Assembly: GCA_946637575.1 (NCBI GenBank)
Contig: CAMPBJ010000055.1
Span: forward strand, 1-6,814
DNA length: 6,814 bases
Direction of reading: 5' to 3'
DNA from: an uncultured Clostridia bacterium
GTDB taxonomy: Bacteria > Bacillota > Clostridia > Christensenellales > Borkfalkiaceae
Shown here in pieces: positions 1 to 5,871 of this stretch. The notes under the pieces were generated by a model. That model saw nothing but the letters and a program-made list of their open reading frames with translations. It searched no databases and was not told the origin of the DNA. Positions within the stretch are counted from its first letter, which is position 1. Every line of letters begins with the position of its first letter. Both the position numbers and the translations under genes were made by a program.

Positions 1-1358
1 TAAACCCGGAAGACGGCGCGTATTACGACGGCGCGGTCGTTATCGATTTAAGTAAAATCGAGCCGATGATCGCGCTTCCGTTCCACCCGTCCAACGCCTA
101 CACCATCCGCGAATTTTTATCCCGTCCTTACGAACTCTTGTCCGAGTGCGAAGAAGCGGGGAAAAAGTTGCTCCCCGAAGGGAAGGGCGAGTTTAAGCTT
201 ACCGATAAAATAAGGGACGGAAAGGTTTACGCAACGCAAGGCGTGATCGCCGGTTGCGCGGGCGGACTGTATGAAAACCTTGCCGAGGCGACCGAGATAT
301 TAGAGGGCGAAAAGGAACAAAACGACGAGTTCACGCTCTCTGTCTATCCCGCAAGTCAGCCCGTTTACCACGCGATAATGGAGAACGGGTACGCGTCGAG
401 ACTCATAGACGACGGCGCGGTGATAAAGACGGCGTTCTGCGGTCCGTGTTTCGGCGCGGGCGACGTTCCGTCGAACAACGGACTTTCTATCCGCCACACC
501 ACGCGTAACTTCGAGTCGAGAGAGGGCAGTAAACCCAAAGAGGGGCAACTTTCCGCGGTCTTTTTAATGGACGCAAGAAGTATCGCCGCGACCGCTAAAA
601 ACGGCGGCGCGATCACCCCGGCGACCGATCTTTACAAGGGCAAGAAGATCAAAAAGTATAAGTTCGACGACAAAATATATAAAGCGCGCGTTTTCGACGC
701 GGCAGGAAAGGGCAAATCGAGTGCGGAATTAAAGTACGGCCCTAATATCGCCGACTGGCCGAAGATGGAAGAGTTAAAGGAAAATCTTCTTATTAAAGTC
801 GTCTCCGTCTTAAAAGATCCCGTTACTACGACGGACGAACTTATCCCGTCGGGCGAAACTTCGTCATATAGATCCAACCCGTTAAGGCTTTCCGAATTCG
901 CTCTTTCGAGAAAAGATCCCGAGTACGTGAAGAGGGCAAAAGCGGTTAGAATCGAAGGTTTCCCGAACCTTCCGTTTAACGAAAAGGACACGACTTACGG
1001 CAGCGTGGTGTGTTCGGTAAAACCCGGCGACGGCTCGGCAAGGGAACAAGCCGCGTCCTGCCAACGCGTTTTGGGCGGAGTTGCGAACATAGCCGTCGAA
1101 TACGCGACGAAAAGATACAGAAGTAACCTTATAAACTGGGGTATGATCCCCTTCCTTTGTAAAGAAAACGACTTTAAGGTGGGAGAGTACGTCTATATAA
1201 AGGGCGTGCGCTCCGCGATCCTTGAAGGGAAGACCGAGTTTACCGCAAAAGTGATCGGGGAAAAGGAAAGGGAGATAACGCTTAAAATATCGCCTTTAAC
1301 GGACGACGAAAAGAAAATTATTCTTAAAGGTTGTCTTATAAACTTTTACAGGGGATAG
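1..1358 (+). CDS. Aconitase-superfamily hydratase, C-terminal part (5' end outside window)
   Basis: The reading frame is open from position 3, so the ATG at 66 is internal: the residues before it (ending VIDLSKIEP) continue the family's conserved IEPMIALPFHPSN segment. Counting from that ATG, I see the likely [4Fe-4S] ligands C64 (in IAGCAGG) and C125/C128 (CGPC), the substrate-binding arginines in RNFESRE (R147, R152), and a C-terminal swivel domain with GDGSARE. In that motif S324 and R326 match aconitase's catalytic serine and its partner arginine. It also has LGGVANIAVEY and NLINWGMIPF. This is an aconitase-fold Fe-S hydro-lyase, presumably cytoplasmic. The motif GAGDVPSNNGLSIRHTTRNF differs from classical citrate aconitase and resembles the clostridial proteins annotated only as 'hydratase' (YbhJ-like), so the substrate is open. 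LeuC/homoaconitase subunits are less likely because the swivel domain is fused. It ends in TAG just before a terminator and is transcriptionally separate from the next operon. Confidence 0.85.
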   Translation, partial: NPEDGAYYDGAVVIDLSKIEPMIALPFHPSNAYTIREFLSRPYELLSECEEAGKKLLPEGKGEFKLTDKIRDGKVYATQGVIAGCAGGLYENLAEATEILEGEKEQNDEFTLSVYPASQPVYHAIMENGYASRLIDDGAVIKTAFCGPCFGAGDVPSNNGLSIRHTTRNFESREGSKPKEGQLSAVFLMDARSIAATAKNGGAITPATDLYKGKKIKKYKFDDKIYKARVFDAAGKGKSSAELKYGPNIADWPKMEELKENLLIKVVSVLKDPVTTTDELIPSGETSSYRSNPLRLSEFALSRKDPEYVKRAKAVRIEGFPNLPFNEKDTTYGSVVCSVKPGDGSAREQAASCQRVLGGVANIAVEYATKRYRSNLINWGMIPFLCKENDFKVGEYVYIKGVRSAILEGKTEFTAKVIGEKEREITLKISPLTDDEKKIILKGCLINFYRG

Positions 1359-1372
1359 TAAGTAATAAAAAC

Positions 1373-1400
1373 AAAGCCTACGGCGCGCCGTAGGCTTTTT
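1373..1400 (+). terminator. Rho-independent terminator after the hydratase gene
   Basis: Positions 1373-1398 form a perfect 26-base palindrome (AAAGCCTACGGCG and its mirror) followed by a short T run to 1400. It starts 14 bases after the hydratase stop codon. The complementary strand also has a T-rich stretch after the hairpin (the A-rich 1361-1375 read in reverse), so it could terminate in both directions. It isolates the hydratase from yqfC and forces the downstream operon to have its own promoter in the roughly 50 bases that follow. Confidence 0.9.
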
Positions 1401-1405
1401 CGTTT

Positions 1406-1435
1406 GGCATTTTAACGCGGCGAATTGCGTATAAT
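1406..1435 (+). promoter_or_regulatory. Candidate promoter of the yqfC-era operon, possibly sigma-E-like
   Basis: TATAAT at 1430-1435 is the only good -10 between the terminator and yqfC. A vegetative -35 is poor: TTGGCA at 1404-1409 leaves a 20-base spacer. Read as a sporulation sigma-E promoter, GGCATTTT (1406-1413) and CGTATAAT (1428-1435) are 14 bases apart and partly match the known ATATT-type -35 and CATACAAT-type -10. In Bacillus, yqfC and yqfD are known as mother-cell (sigma-E) genes, which makes that reading plausible. The predicted transcript start near 1442 falls on or before the possible yqfC start codons. This is inference from short motifs. Confidence 0.4.
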
Positions 1436-1694
1436 GGGTATGATGAGTATGTTTTTCGACGATTTAAGAAGTTCTTTTTTTAACGATTCGGTCGGCGACT
1501 TTTCGGCGGTCGTAAGCGAACGTGCGGCGTATATCACGGGCGTGCGCGGGGTGAAGAGTTTTTCGGCGGGCGAGGTCGAAGTTTACGTAAAAAAAGGAAC
1601 GGTCAGCGTAAAAGGCGAAAAACTGGAAATAAAAAAGATATGTCGGGGGGACGCGGTGATTTGCGGGAAAATAGTATCCGTTTCAAAAATTTAA
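1434..1694 (+). CDS. yqfC: YqfC family sporulation protein
   Basis: A small protein of about 81-89 residues, close to the family length of about 90-95. The diagnostic C-terminal half is present: ITGVRGVKSFSAGEVEVYV, then KKGTVSVKGEKLEIKKI, then AVICGKI. This matches the YqfC pattern of a short beta-rich domain with G-x-L-x-I-x-G and a final G-K-I. It lacks an obvious transmembrane segment. The family is associated with the mother-cell sporulation programme; its molecular role is not established. The family's usual IENH-type motif is degraded here to ITGV. The start is uncertain: in-frame TTG 1425 and ATG 1434, 1440, 1443 and 1449 are all possible, none has a strong Shine-Dalgarno, and an in-frame stop lies at 1413. 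If the TATAAT at 1430 is the promoter, translation should begin at 1443 or 1449. It overlaps the start of yqfD and is the first gene of the operon. Confidence 0.75.
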   Translation: MGMMSMFFDDLRSSFFNDSVGDFSAVVSERAAYITGVRGVKSFSAGEVEVYVKKGTVSVKGEKLEIKKICRGDAVICGKIVSVSKI

Positions 1695-2578
1695 GACTGT
1701 TTTCGGTATACAGGGTGGAAAAAAAGCCGATCCGACCGCTCTTAAATTACCTTGCGTCGAACAAAATAACCGTCTATAACGTTAAAATGATCGACGAAAA
1801 AACGGCGGAGTTTTCGGTTAAATTTAAGGACGATAAAAAATTTTTTGCCAAATGCGAAGAATTGTGTTACAATAATATAATAAAAGTAAAAGAAGAAGGG
1901 CTGTTTTTACCTTTCTTTAACCTTTTGCGTTTTTTCGGGCTTACTTTGGGCGCGTTCGCTTTCTTTTTTATCGCCCTGTTTTCGGACGGGTTTATTCTTT
2001 CCGTCGAGTACTACGGCGACGCGCGGGAACTCGGCGCGGAAGTTTCGGAGTACCTTTCTTCGATCGGAATAAAAAAGTTTTCGCGGTTTTCGTCCTTTTC
2101 TTTGGAAGAACTTGAAGACCTGATCGTCGTAAACTCCGACGGCGTGTCCTTTTCGAGCGTAGAAAAGTGCGGAAACACGCTTAAAATAAGATTAGAACCG
2201 TCTGAAAGCAAGGCGAAGACGGTTAATAAGAGAAAAGAGATCGTCTCGGACGTGGACGGGGTTATAGAGAGCATAAAAGTTTACAGCGGAACTGCGGTAA
2301 AGAACGTGGGGGACGCGGTAAAAACGGGCGAAGTCGTTGTTAAAGGCACGGTAACCATTAAAGATACCGAAGTCGAAACGGAAGCGCTTGCGACCGTAAC
2401 CGTGATAGCCAGAAAGGAATTCGTCTTTACTTCCGAAAAAGAAGGGGAAACGCAATTTTTCGAGGAACTCGCGAAAGAGAGCGTGGAACAAGAGATAGTT
2501 AAAGTTTCAACCGCCGTAAAAGAAGACGGCGGGAAGTACGAATATACCGTAAGTATAGAGTACAGGCACGTTTTATAG
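1640..2578 (+). CDS. yqfD: YqfD family sporulation membrane protein (short form)
   Basis: The placement right after yqfC and the architecture identify this as YqfD. It has a small N-terminal domain (about residues 25-85, containing RPLLNYLASNKITVYNVKM) and one hydrophobic span at about 95-115. A beta/alpha segment at about 120-190 (YYGDARELGAEVSEYLSSIG) resembles a POTRA-like fold. A G-rich segment at about 204-236 (DGVIESIKV, GDAVKTGEVVVKG) resembles a barrel-sandwich hybrid, and the C-terminus ends YEYTVSIEYRHVL like other YqfD tails. At 312 residues it is well short of the roughly 400 of Bacillus YqfD; the missing part seems to lie between the barrel-like segment and the tail. The role is in sporulation, mechanism unknown. 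The ATG at 1640 overlaps yqfC by 55 bases with only a weak upstream GGAAA. TTG at 1661, preceded by G-rich sequence, would give an N-terminus closer in length to the family and may be the true start. Confidence 0.8.
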   Translation: MSGGRGDLRENSIRFKNLRLFSVYRVEKKPIRPLLNYLASNKITVYNVKMIDEKTAEFSVKFKDDKKFFAKCEELCYNNIIKVKEEGLFLPFFNLLRFFGLTLGAFAFFFIALFSDGFILSVEYYGDARELGAEVSEYLSSIGIKKFSRFSSFSLEELEDLIVVNSDGVSFSSVEKCGNTLKIRLEPSESKAKTVNKRKEIVSDVDGVIESIKVYSGTAVKNVGDAVKTGEVVVKGTVTIKDTEVETEALATVTVIARKEFVFTSEKEGETQFFEELAKESVEQEIVKVSTAVKEDGGKYEYTVSIEYRHVL

Positions 2579-2596
2579 ATTTAAAAAAGGGATACT

Positions 2597-4090
2597 ATGG
2601 AAAAAACATCGCAAAAACTTGAAAAATGGTCGACGAAAAACGTCGTTTTAAACGTCCTTACCTACGTTCTGAACGCCGGTATTCTCGTTTTACTGTTCGC
2701 AGGTTGTCTTTACGTAAACCAACTTGCCGGAGTCGCGGACGCGGGGGACGTTTTAGGAAAACCCGCGAAAGTCATCGAGTTTTCGTCGCTCGTGATCGTA
2801 TTGTCGGTTATCCTTTTCCTCTATCTTTTCTTTGAGGACAGGGATTTTTTAAGGAGAGCGACCAACTCCGAGATGCTCTTTATGATAATGGAACTCGGCG
2901 TCGTCTTCTGTTTTTCTTTCGGAGCGGGAGAGCGGTTTTCGATTTTCTTAAAGCCTTTCTCGTTCGTCGCGATATCCGTAATGTTTTTATCAAACAGGAA
3001 GACGGCGATTTTCGTGCACATGCTCTTTTGCGTTCTTCTCTCCGTGTTCGACGTCTTTGCCGCATCGTCGTTTTCGATCACCGAAAACGCGGACATGCTT
3101 ATCGCTTTTTTGATCATGGGGATCACGAGCGGGATAATCGCGACTTTTGTTATGTTCAACGTGTATTCGAGAATAAAACTTTTTTTAATGAGCGTTATCG
3201 TATCCGTTCCGAACGTCATCTTTTCTCTCGTGTTTATTGCGGAAGGCGATCTTATTTCGAATATCCAGAACCTTTCCGCCGGCTTTTTATCCGGCCCTCT
3301 TTCCGTTGCGATATTTATTATTACCCTACCTTTCTTCGAGTCGATCTTTAAGCGAGTTTCCTGTTTTAAGTTTTCCGAACTCAACGATCATAAATCTAAA
3401 CTTATTAAAAGACTTATTACCGAAGCGCCGGGAACGTTTAACCACTCGATAATTCTATCTAACATAGCGGAGGCGTGCGCCACAGCGATAGGAGAAGACG
3501 CGTTGCTTGCAAAAACCTGCGCTTACTATCACGACGTGGGTAAACTCCGTCATCCGGAGTTCTTTAAGGAAAACCAGGCGGAAGGGACGAACCCGCACGA
3601 CGATCTTACCCCCGAACTTTCGACGAACATAATAAAATCGCACACAAAGGACGGGTATAACCTCCTTATCAGAAACGGTATTCCGAAAGAGATCGCGGAC
3701 GTGTGTTTGCAGCACCACGGAACGATGCCGATCCTTTACTTTTACGACAAGGCGAAGAAGTTTACGGACAGCGAAGTGGATATAAAAAAATTCTGCTACG
3801 ACGGACCGAAACCGCAAACGAGGATCGCCGCGATAATTATGATAGCGGACGGTTGCGAGGCGGCGGTAAGGACGCTTAAAGACAGGTCGAGAGAGAACGT
3901 TAAGGCGATGGTGCATAAGATCGTCAACGACAGGATGCAGTTGGGGCAGTTCTCCGAGTGCGAGATAACTTTAAAAGAACTCGACATAATAATTCAGACT
4001 GCGATAAACAACCTTACCGGCGTGTACCACAGTCGTATCGAATACCCGAAGATCAATTTAGAAAACATCGATGCAAGCGAAGGATTATAA
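2597..4090 (+). CDS. pgpH: PgpH/YqfF-type 7TM-HD phosphohydrolase lacking the external domain (cyclic-di-AMP phosphodiesterase family)
   Basis: An integral membrane HD hydrolase. Family members degrade cyclic-di-AMP to pApA in the cytoplasm. About eight hydrophobic spans are visible (residues near 16-39, 58-79, 91-108, 114-131, 136-156, 165-188, 192-215, 228-251). A cytosolic HD domain follows, at about 265-485, with APGTFNHS (H283), YYHDVGK (H312, D313), NPHDDL (H334), SHTKDG (H349), HHGT (H373, H374) and IADG (D418): the complete metal-ligand set expected for PgpH. The C-terminal GVYHSRIEYP is also typical. The protein is 497 residues, whereas PgpH/YqfF proteins are about 710. The missing part is the extracytoplasmic HDED sensor domain normally between the first and second spans, where only about 18 residues (41-58) remain. 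An AAAAGGGA ribosome site at 2585-2592 supports the start. It lies 18 bases after yqfD and two bases before ybeY. Confidence 0.9.
   Translation: MEKTSQKLEKWSTKNVVLNVLTYVLNAGILVLLFAGCLYVNQLAGVADAGDVLGKPAKVIEFSSLVIVLSVILFLYLFFEDRDFLRRATNSEMLFMIMELGVVFCFSFGAGERFSIFLKPFSFVAISVMFLSNRKTAIFVHMLFCVLLSVFDVFAASSFSITENADMLIAFLIMGITSGIIATFVMFNVYSRIKLFLMSVIVSVPNVIFSLVFIAEGDLISNIQNLSAGFLSGPLSVAIFIITLPFFESIFKRVSCFKFSELNDHKSKLIKRLITEAPGTFNHSIILSNIAEACATAIGEDALLAKTCAYYHDVGKLRHPEFFKENQAEGTNPHDDLTPELSTNIIKSHTKDGYNLLIRNGIPKEIADVCLQHHGTMPILYFYDKAKKFTDSEVDIKKFCYDGPKPQTRIAAIIMIADGCEAAVRTLKDRSRENVKAMVHKIVNDRMQLGQFSECEITLKELDIIIQTAINNLTGVYHSRIEYPKINLENIDASEGL
4080..4084 (+). promoter_or_regulatory. Ribosome binding site fixing the ybeY start
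   Basis: AAGGA lies eight bases before ATG 4093, inside the last codons of pgpH. The ybeY frame is open upstream to 3958, but that part only reads through pgpH in another frame and encodes nothing family-like. This site and the alignment of MGKLVLEC with YbeY N-termini decide for 4093. Confidence 0.75.
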
Positions 4091-4092
4091 TT

Positions 4093-4791
4093 ATGGGAAA
4101 ACTTGTTTTAGAGTGCGTTGAAAGAAGACTGCACTTAAAGAAACTTGCAAAGGCTGTGCACACCGCGCTTCTACAAAAAGCGAACATAAAAGCCGAAATC
4201 GTCTTTACCGACGCGGAGTCGATGCAGAGTTTAAACCGTTCTACGCGCGGAGTGGACAGCGTTACCGATGTTTTGTCATATCCAAGTTTAGACGGGATAC
4301 GGGGAGTTTTATTAGATCCCAAAAATTGCCGCACCGAAATGGATGGAAGATATATCTTTATCGGCTCGATCGTGCTTTGCGAAGAGAAAATACGCGAACA
4401 GGCAAAGGAGATAGGACACTCCGAAAAGGAAGAGACCGAGTACCTTATCGTACACGGGCTTATGCACCTCTTCGGCTACGATCATATGACCGAAGAAGAT
4501 AAAACTCTTATGCGTTCCAAAGAAAAACAGGCGCTCCTTATCTATCACAGAAAGGACAGAAAAAAGTCGCAGAACGCGGAAGACGAATACTTAAAAAAAG
4601 AGACTGACGTTTCGACGGGCATGTACAGAAAAGAACAGGCGAAGATAAAAAAGGAAAAAGACCAAGCGGCAAAAAGGGAAAAGGCGGAAGCCGAAAAACT
4701 TAAAAAAGCCGAAGGGTCCGCCGAAAAGGAAAAGGCGGGAGAAAAATCGGAGACCGCAGCCACCGAAAGTAAAGGGAAAAGCAAGAAATGA
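4093..4791 (+). CDS. ybeY: Endoribonuclease YbeY (rRNA maturation factor) with charged C-terminal tail
   Basis: YbeY is a zinc-dependent single-strand RNase family involved in 16S rRNA 3'-end maturation and 70S ribosome quality control. The signature HGLMHLFGYDH at residues 121-131 supplies the three metal histidines (H121, H125, H131). The conserved TDVLSYP at 58-64 and LNRSTRGVDSV before it are also family hallmarks. The catalytic core ends near residue 150, the usual full length of the family. Here the protein runs to 232 residues, and about 80 extra residues are almost entirely Lys, Glu, Ala, Gln and Ser. This looks like a disordered or single-helix tail with no recognisable domain. Its start follows pgpH by two bases. 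Its TGA overlaps the era ATG (ATGA), so the two are probably translationally coupled. Confidence in the core is high; the tail function is unknown. Confidence 0.93.
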   Translation: MGKLVLECVERRLHLKKLAKAVHTALLQKANIKAEIVFTDAESMQSLNRSTRGVDSVTDVLSYPSLDGIRGVLLDPKNCRTEMDGRYIFIGSIVLCEEKIREQAKEIGHSEKEETEYLIVHGLMHLFGYDHMTEEDKTLMRSKEKQALLIYHRKDRKKSQNAEDEYLKKETDVSTGMYRKEQAKIKKEKDQAAKREKAEAEKLKKAEGSAEKEKAGEKSETAATESKGKSKK

Positions 4792-5669
4792 AAAGCGGAT
4801 TTATTACCGTGATAGGCAGGGCGAACGCGGGTAAAAGCACGCTAATAAACGTTTTAGTCGGCGAAAAAGTCGCGATCGTCTCCCCGAAACCGCAGACCAC
4901 GAGAGACAGGATCGTCGGGATAAAGAACGGCGACGGCTACCAGATGGCGTTCGTGGACACTCCGGGAATATATAAGGCGGAAAACCTTCTTAACTCCGTA
5001 ATGCAAAAGACGACGGCGGATTCGGTAGAAGACGTGGACGTCCTTTTGTTTTTGATCGACGCGCACGAGGGGTTATCTAACGAAGATAAGTTGCTTGCAA
5101 AAAAATACGCGGCGCTCTCCGTTCCCACCGTGATAGTGCTTACTAAAATCGACATAATGCCCGAGTCCTTGCTTTTAAGCGAGATAAAGGAACTGTCAGA
5201 CCTTTCCGTTCCCGTCGTTCCCGTTTCCGCAAGAAAGGGGAAGAACTTAAAGGAACTTATTAAAGTGGTGGAAAACCTTCTCCCCGAAGGCGAACCGCTC
5301 TTCCCCGAAGACGTGATATCCGACAGGTCCGAAAAGTTTATGATCGCGGAGATAATGCGCGAAAAGATCCTGCTTAAATTCGAGAAGGAGATTCCGCATG
5401 GCGTTGCGGTTATCGTCAACGAGTTTAAGTTAAGAGAGGACGGCAAAGTTTACGATATAAGTCTCGATATAATCTGCGAAAAGCAGAACCACAAGGCGAT
5501 TTTGATCGGCAAAGGCGGTAAGGCGATAAAGGAAGTCTCTTCCTTTGCAAGAGAAGATATGGAAAAGTTTTTAGGCAAAAAAGTTTTCCTTACCACCTAC
5601 GTAAAAGTCGAGTCCGACTGGCGAAACAGCGCAAGACTTATTAAAGAACACGGCTACGGCGAAGAATAA
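4788..5669 (+). CDS. era: GTPase Era
   Basis: Era is an essential Ras-like GTPase with a KH domain that binds the 3' end of 16S rRNA during 30S assembly. All motifs are visible: P-loop GRANAGKST (10-18), switch I PQTTRDRI (35-42), DTPG (57-60), the TKID specificity motif (119-122) and SARKGKN (147-153). The C-terminal KH domain has the GKGG loop at 241-244, followed by AREDMEKFLGKKVFLTTYVKVESDW. At 293 residues it is normal length and complete. The P-loop reads GRANAGKS where most Era proteins have GRPNVGKS; the essential G, K and S are kept. The start overlaps the ybeY stop by four bases, with AAAGGGA at 4771-4777 as a rather distant ribosome site. It is the last gene of the operon and shares a ribosome-maturation role with YbeY. 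Confidence 0.97.
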   Translation: MKSGFITVIGRANAGKSTLINVLVGEKVAIVSPKPQTTRDRIVGIKNGDGYQMAFVDTPGIYKAENLLNSVMQKTTADSVEDVDVLLFLIDAHEGLSNEDKLLAKKYAALSVPTVIVLTKIDIMPESLLLSEIKELSDLSVPVVPVSARKGKNLKELIKVVENLLPEGEPLFPEDVISDRSEKFMIAEIMREKILLKFEKEIPHGVAVIVNEFKLREDGKVYDISLDIICEKQNHKAILIGKGGKAIKEVSSFAREDMEKFLGKKVFLTTYVKVESDWRNSARLIKEHGYGEE

Positions 5670-5691
5670 AACTAAAAAAACAAGTCAATAA

Positions 5692-5722
5692 TCCGAGCGT
5701 ATTTACGCTCGGAAATTTTTTT
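5692..5722 (+). terminator. Rho-independent terminator of the yqfC-era operon
   Basis: CCGAGCGT (5693-5700) pairs with ACGCTCGG (5705-5712) around an ATTT loop, with one extra T-A pair at 5692/5713, followed by AA and T7 (5716-5722). It begins 22 bases after the era stop codon and separates the operon from the heat-shock genes. The T7 is also the first of a series of A/T tracts that continue toward the hsp20 promoter. Confidence 0.9.
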
Positions 5723-5759
5723 AAATTTTTTTAAAATTTTTTTAATTTTTTTAAAAAAA
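5713..5759 (+). promoter_or_regulatory. Helically phased A/T tract (predicted curved DNA / UP-like element)
   Basis: Forty-seven bases contain only A and T. They are organised as consecutive AnTn units: A3T7, A3T7, A4T7, A2T7, then A7. The four T7 runs begin at 5716, 5726, 5737 and 5746, spaced 10, 11 and 9 bases, close to one helical turn. Phased AnTn tracts separated by TpA steps are known to curve DNA. The tract ends three bases before the -35 of the hsp20 promoter, where an UP element would lie. A role in promoter strength or bending is inference. Confidence 0.55.
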
Positions 5760-5762
5760 CTC

Positions 5763-5790
5763 TTGACAATAAAAATATGGCGGCTATAAT
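5763..5790 (+). promoter_or_regulatory. Vegetative sigma-A-type promoter of hsp20
   Basis: A perfect TTGACA (-35, 5763-5768) and a perfect TATAAT (-10, 5785-5790) are separated by 16 bases. The expected transcript start, around 5797, falls inside the CIRCE element, leaving a 5' leader of about 75 bases. An AAGGAGA ribosome site lies at 5858-5864. Confidence 0.9.
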
Positions 5791-5794
5791 ATAA

Positions 5795-5821
5795 TTAGCA
5801 GTCGGGAAAAGAGAGTGCTAA
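5795..5821 (+). promoter_or_regulatory. CIRCE operator (HrcA binding site) upstream of hsp20
   Basis: Left arm TTAGCAGTC (5795-5803), a nine-base spacer (5804-5812), and right arm GAGTGCTAA (5813-5821). The consensus is TTAGCACTC-N9-GAGTGCTAA, so the right arm and spacer length are perfect and the left arm has one change (C to G at its seventh base). It lies four bases after the -10, so a bound HrcA repressor would block transcription initiation. Confidence 0.92.
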
Positions 5822-5844
5822 CACTTAAAACAACCGAGTGCTAA
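5818..5844 (+). promoter_or_regulatory. Probable second, overlapping CIRCE-like site
   Basis: A further perfect right arm GAGTGCTAA stands at 5836-5844. Counting back the standard nine-base spacer gives CTAACACTT at 5818-5826, which matches the left-arm consensus at six of nine positions. It shares four bases with the first CIRCE right arm. This could be a weaker second HrcA site, or a decayed duplicate. Confidence 0.5.
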
Positions 5845-5871
5845 AAAATAAAAAGAAAAGGAGATTGTATT

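Noticed and set aside
66..68. ATG at 66 as the start of the hydratase gene
   Set aside because: The frame is open from the window edge, and the residues before the ATG continue a conserved aconitase-family segment, so the gene starts outside the window.
1373..1398. Palindrome as a repressor operator
   Set aside because: Its place directly after a stop codon and the T run that follows fit an intrinsic terminator; no promoter elements overlap it.
2821..3384. Long minus-strand reading frame opposite pgpH (187 codons)
   Set aside because: It lies wholly antisense to a well-supported membrane protein, encodes a basic low-complexity product with no recognisable motif, and has no obvious ribosome site; it is a shadow of the pgpH codons.
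3958..4092. N-terminal extension of ybeY upstream of 4093
   Set aside because: The extension only reads pgpH DNA in another frame, and the ribosome site at 4080-4084 with a family-like N-terminus supports ATG 4093.
4937..5446. Minus-strand reading frame opposite era (169 codons)
   Set aside because: Antisense to the strongly conserved Era GTPase region; Ser/Thr-rich product without family motifs.
5713..5759. Replication origin or AT-rich unwinding element
   Set aside because: No DnaA-box cluster (TTATNCACA) or iteron is visible nearby; the tract is better explained as terminator tail plus promoter-upstream curvature.
5797..5871. RNA thermometer in the hsp20 leader
   Set aside because: I looked for a pyrimidine stretch able to mask AAGGAGA (5858-5864) and found none; the leader is A-rich and the CIRCE sites explain heat control.
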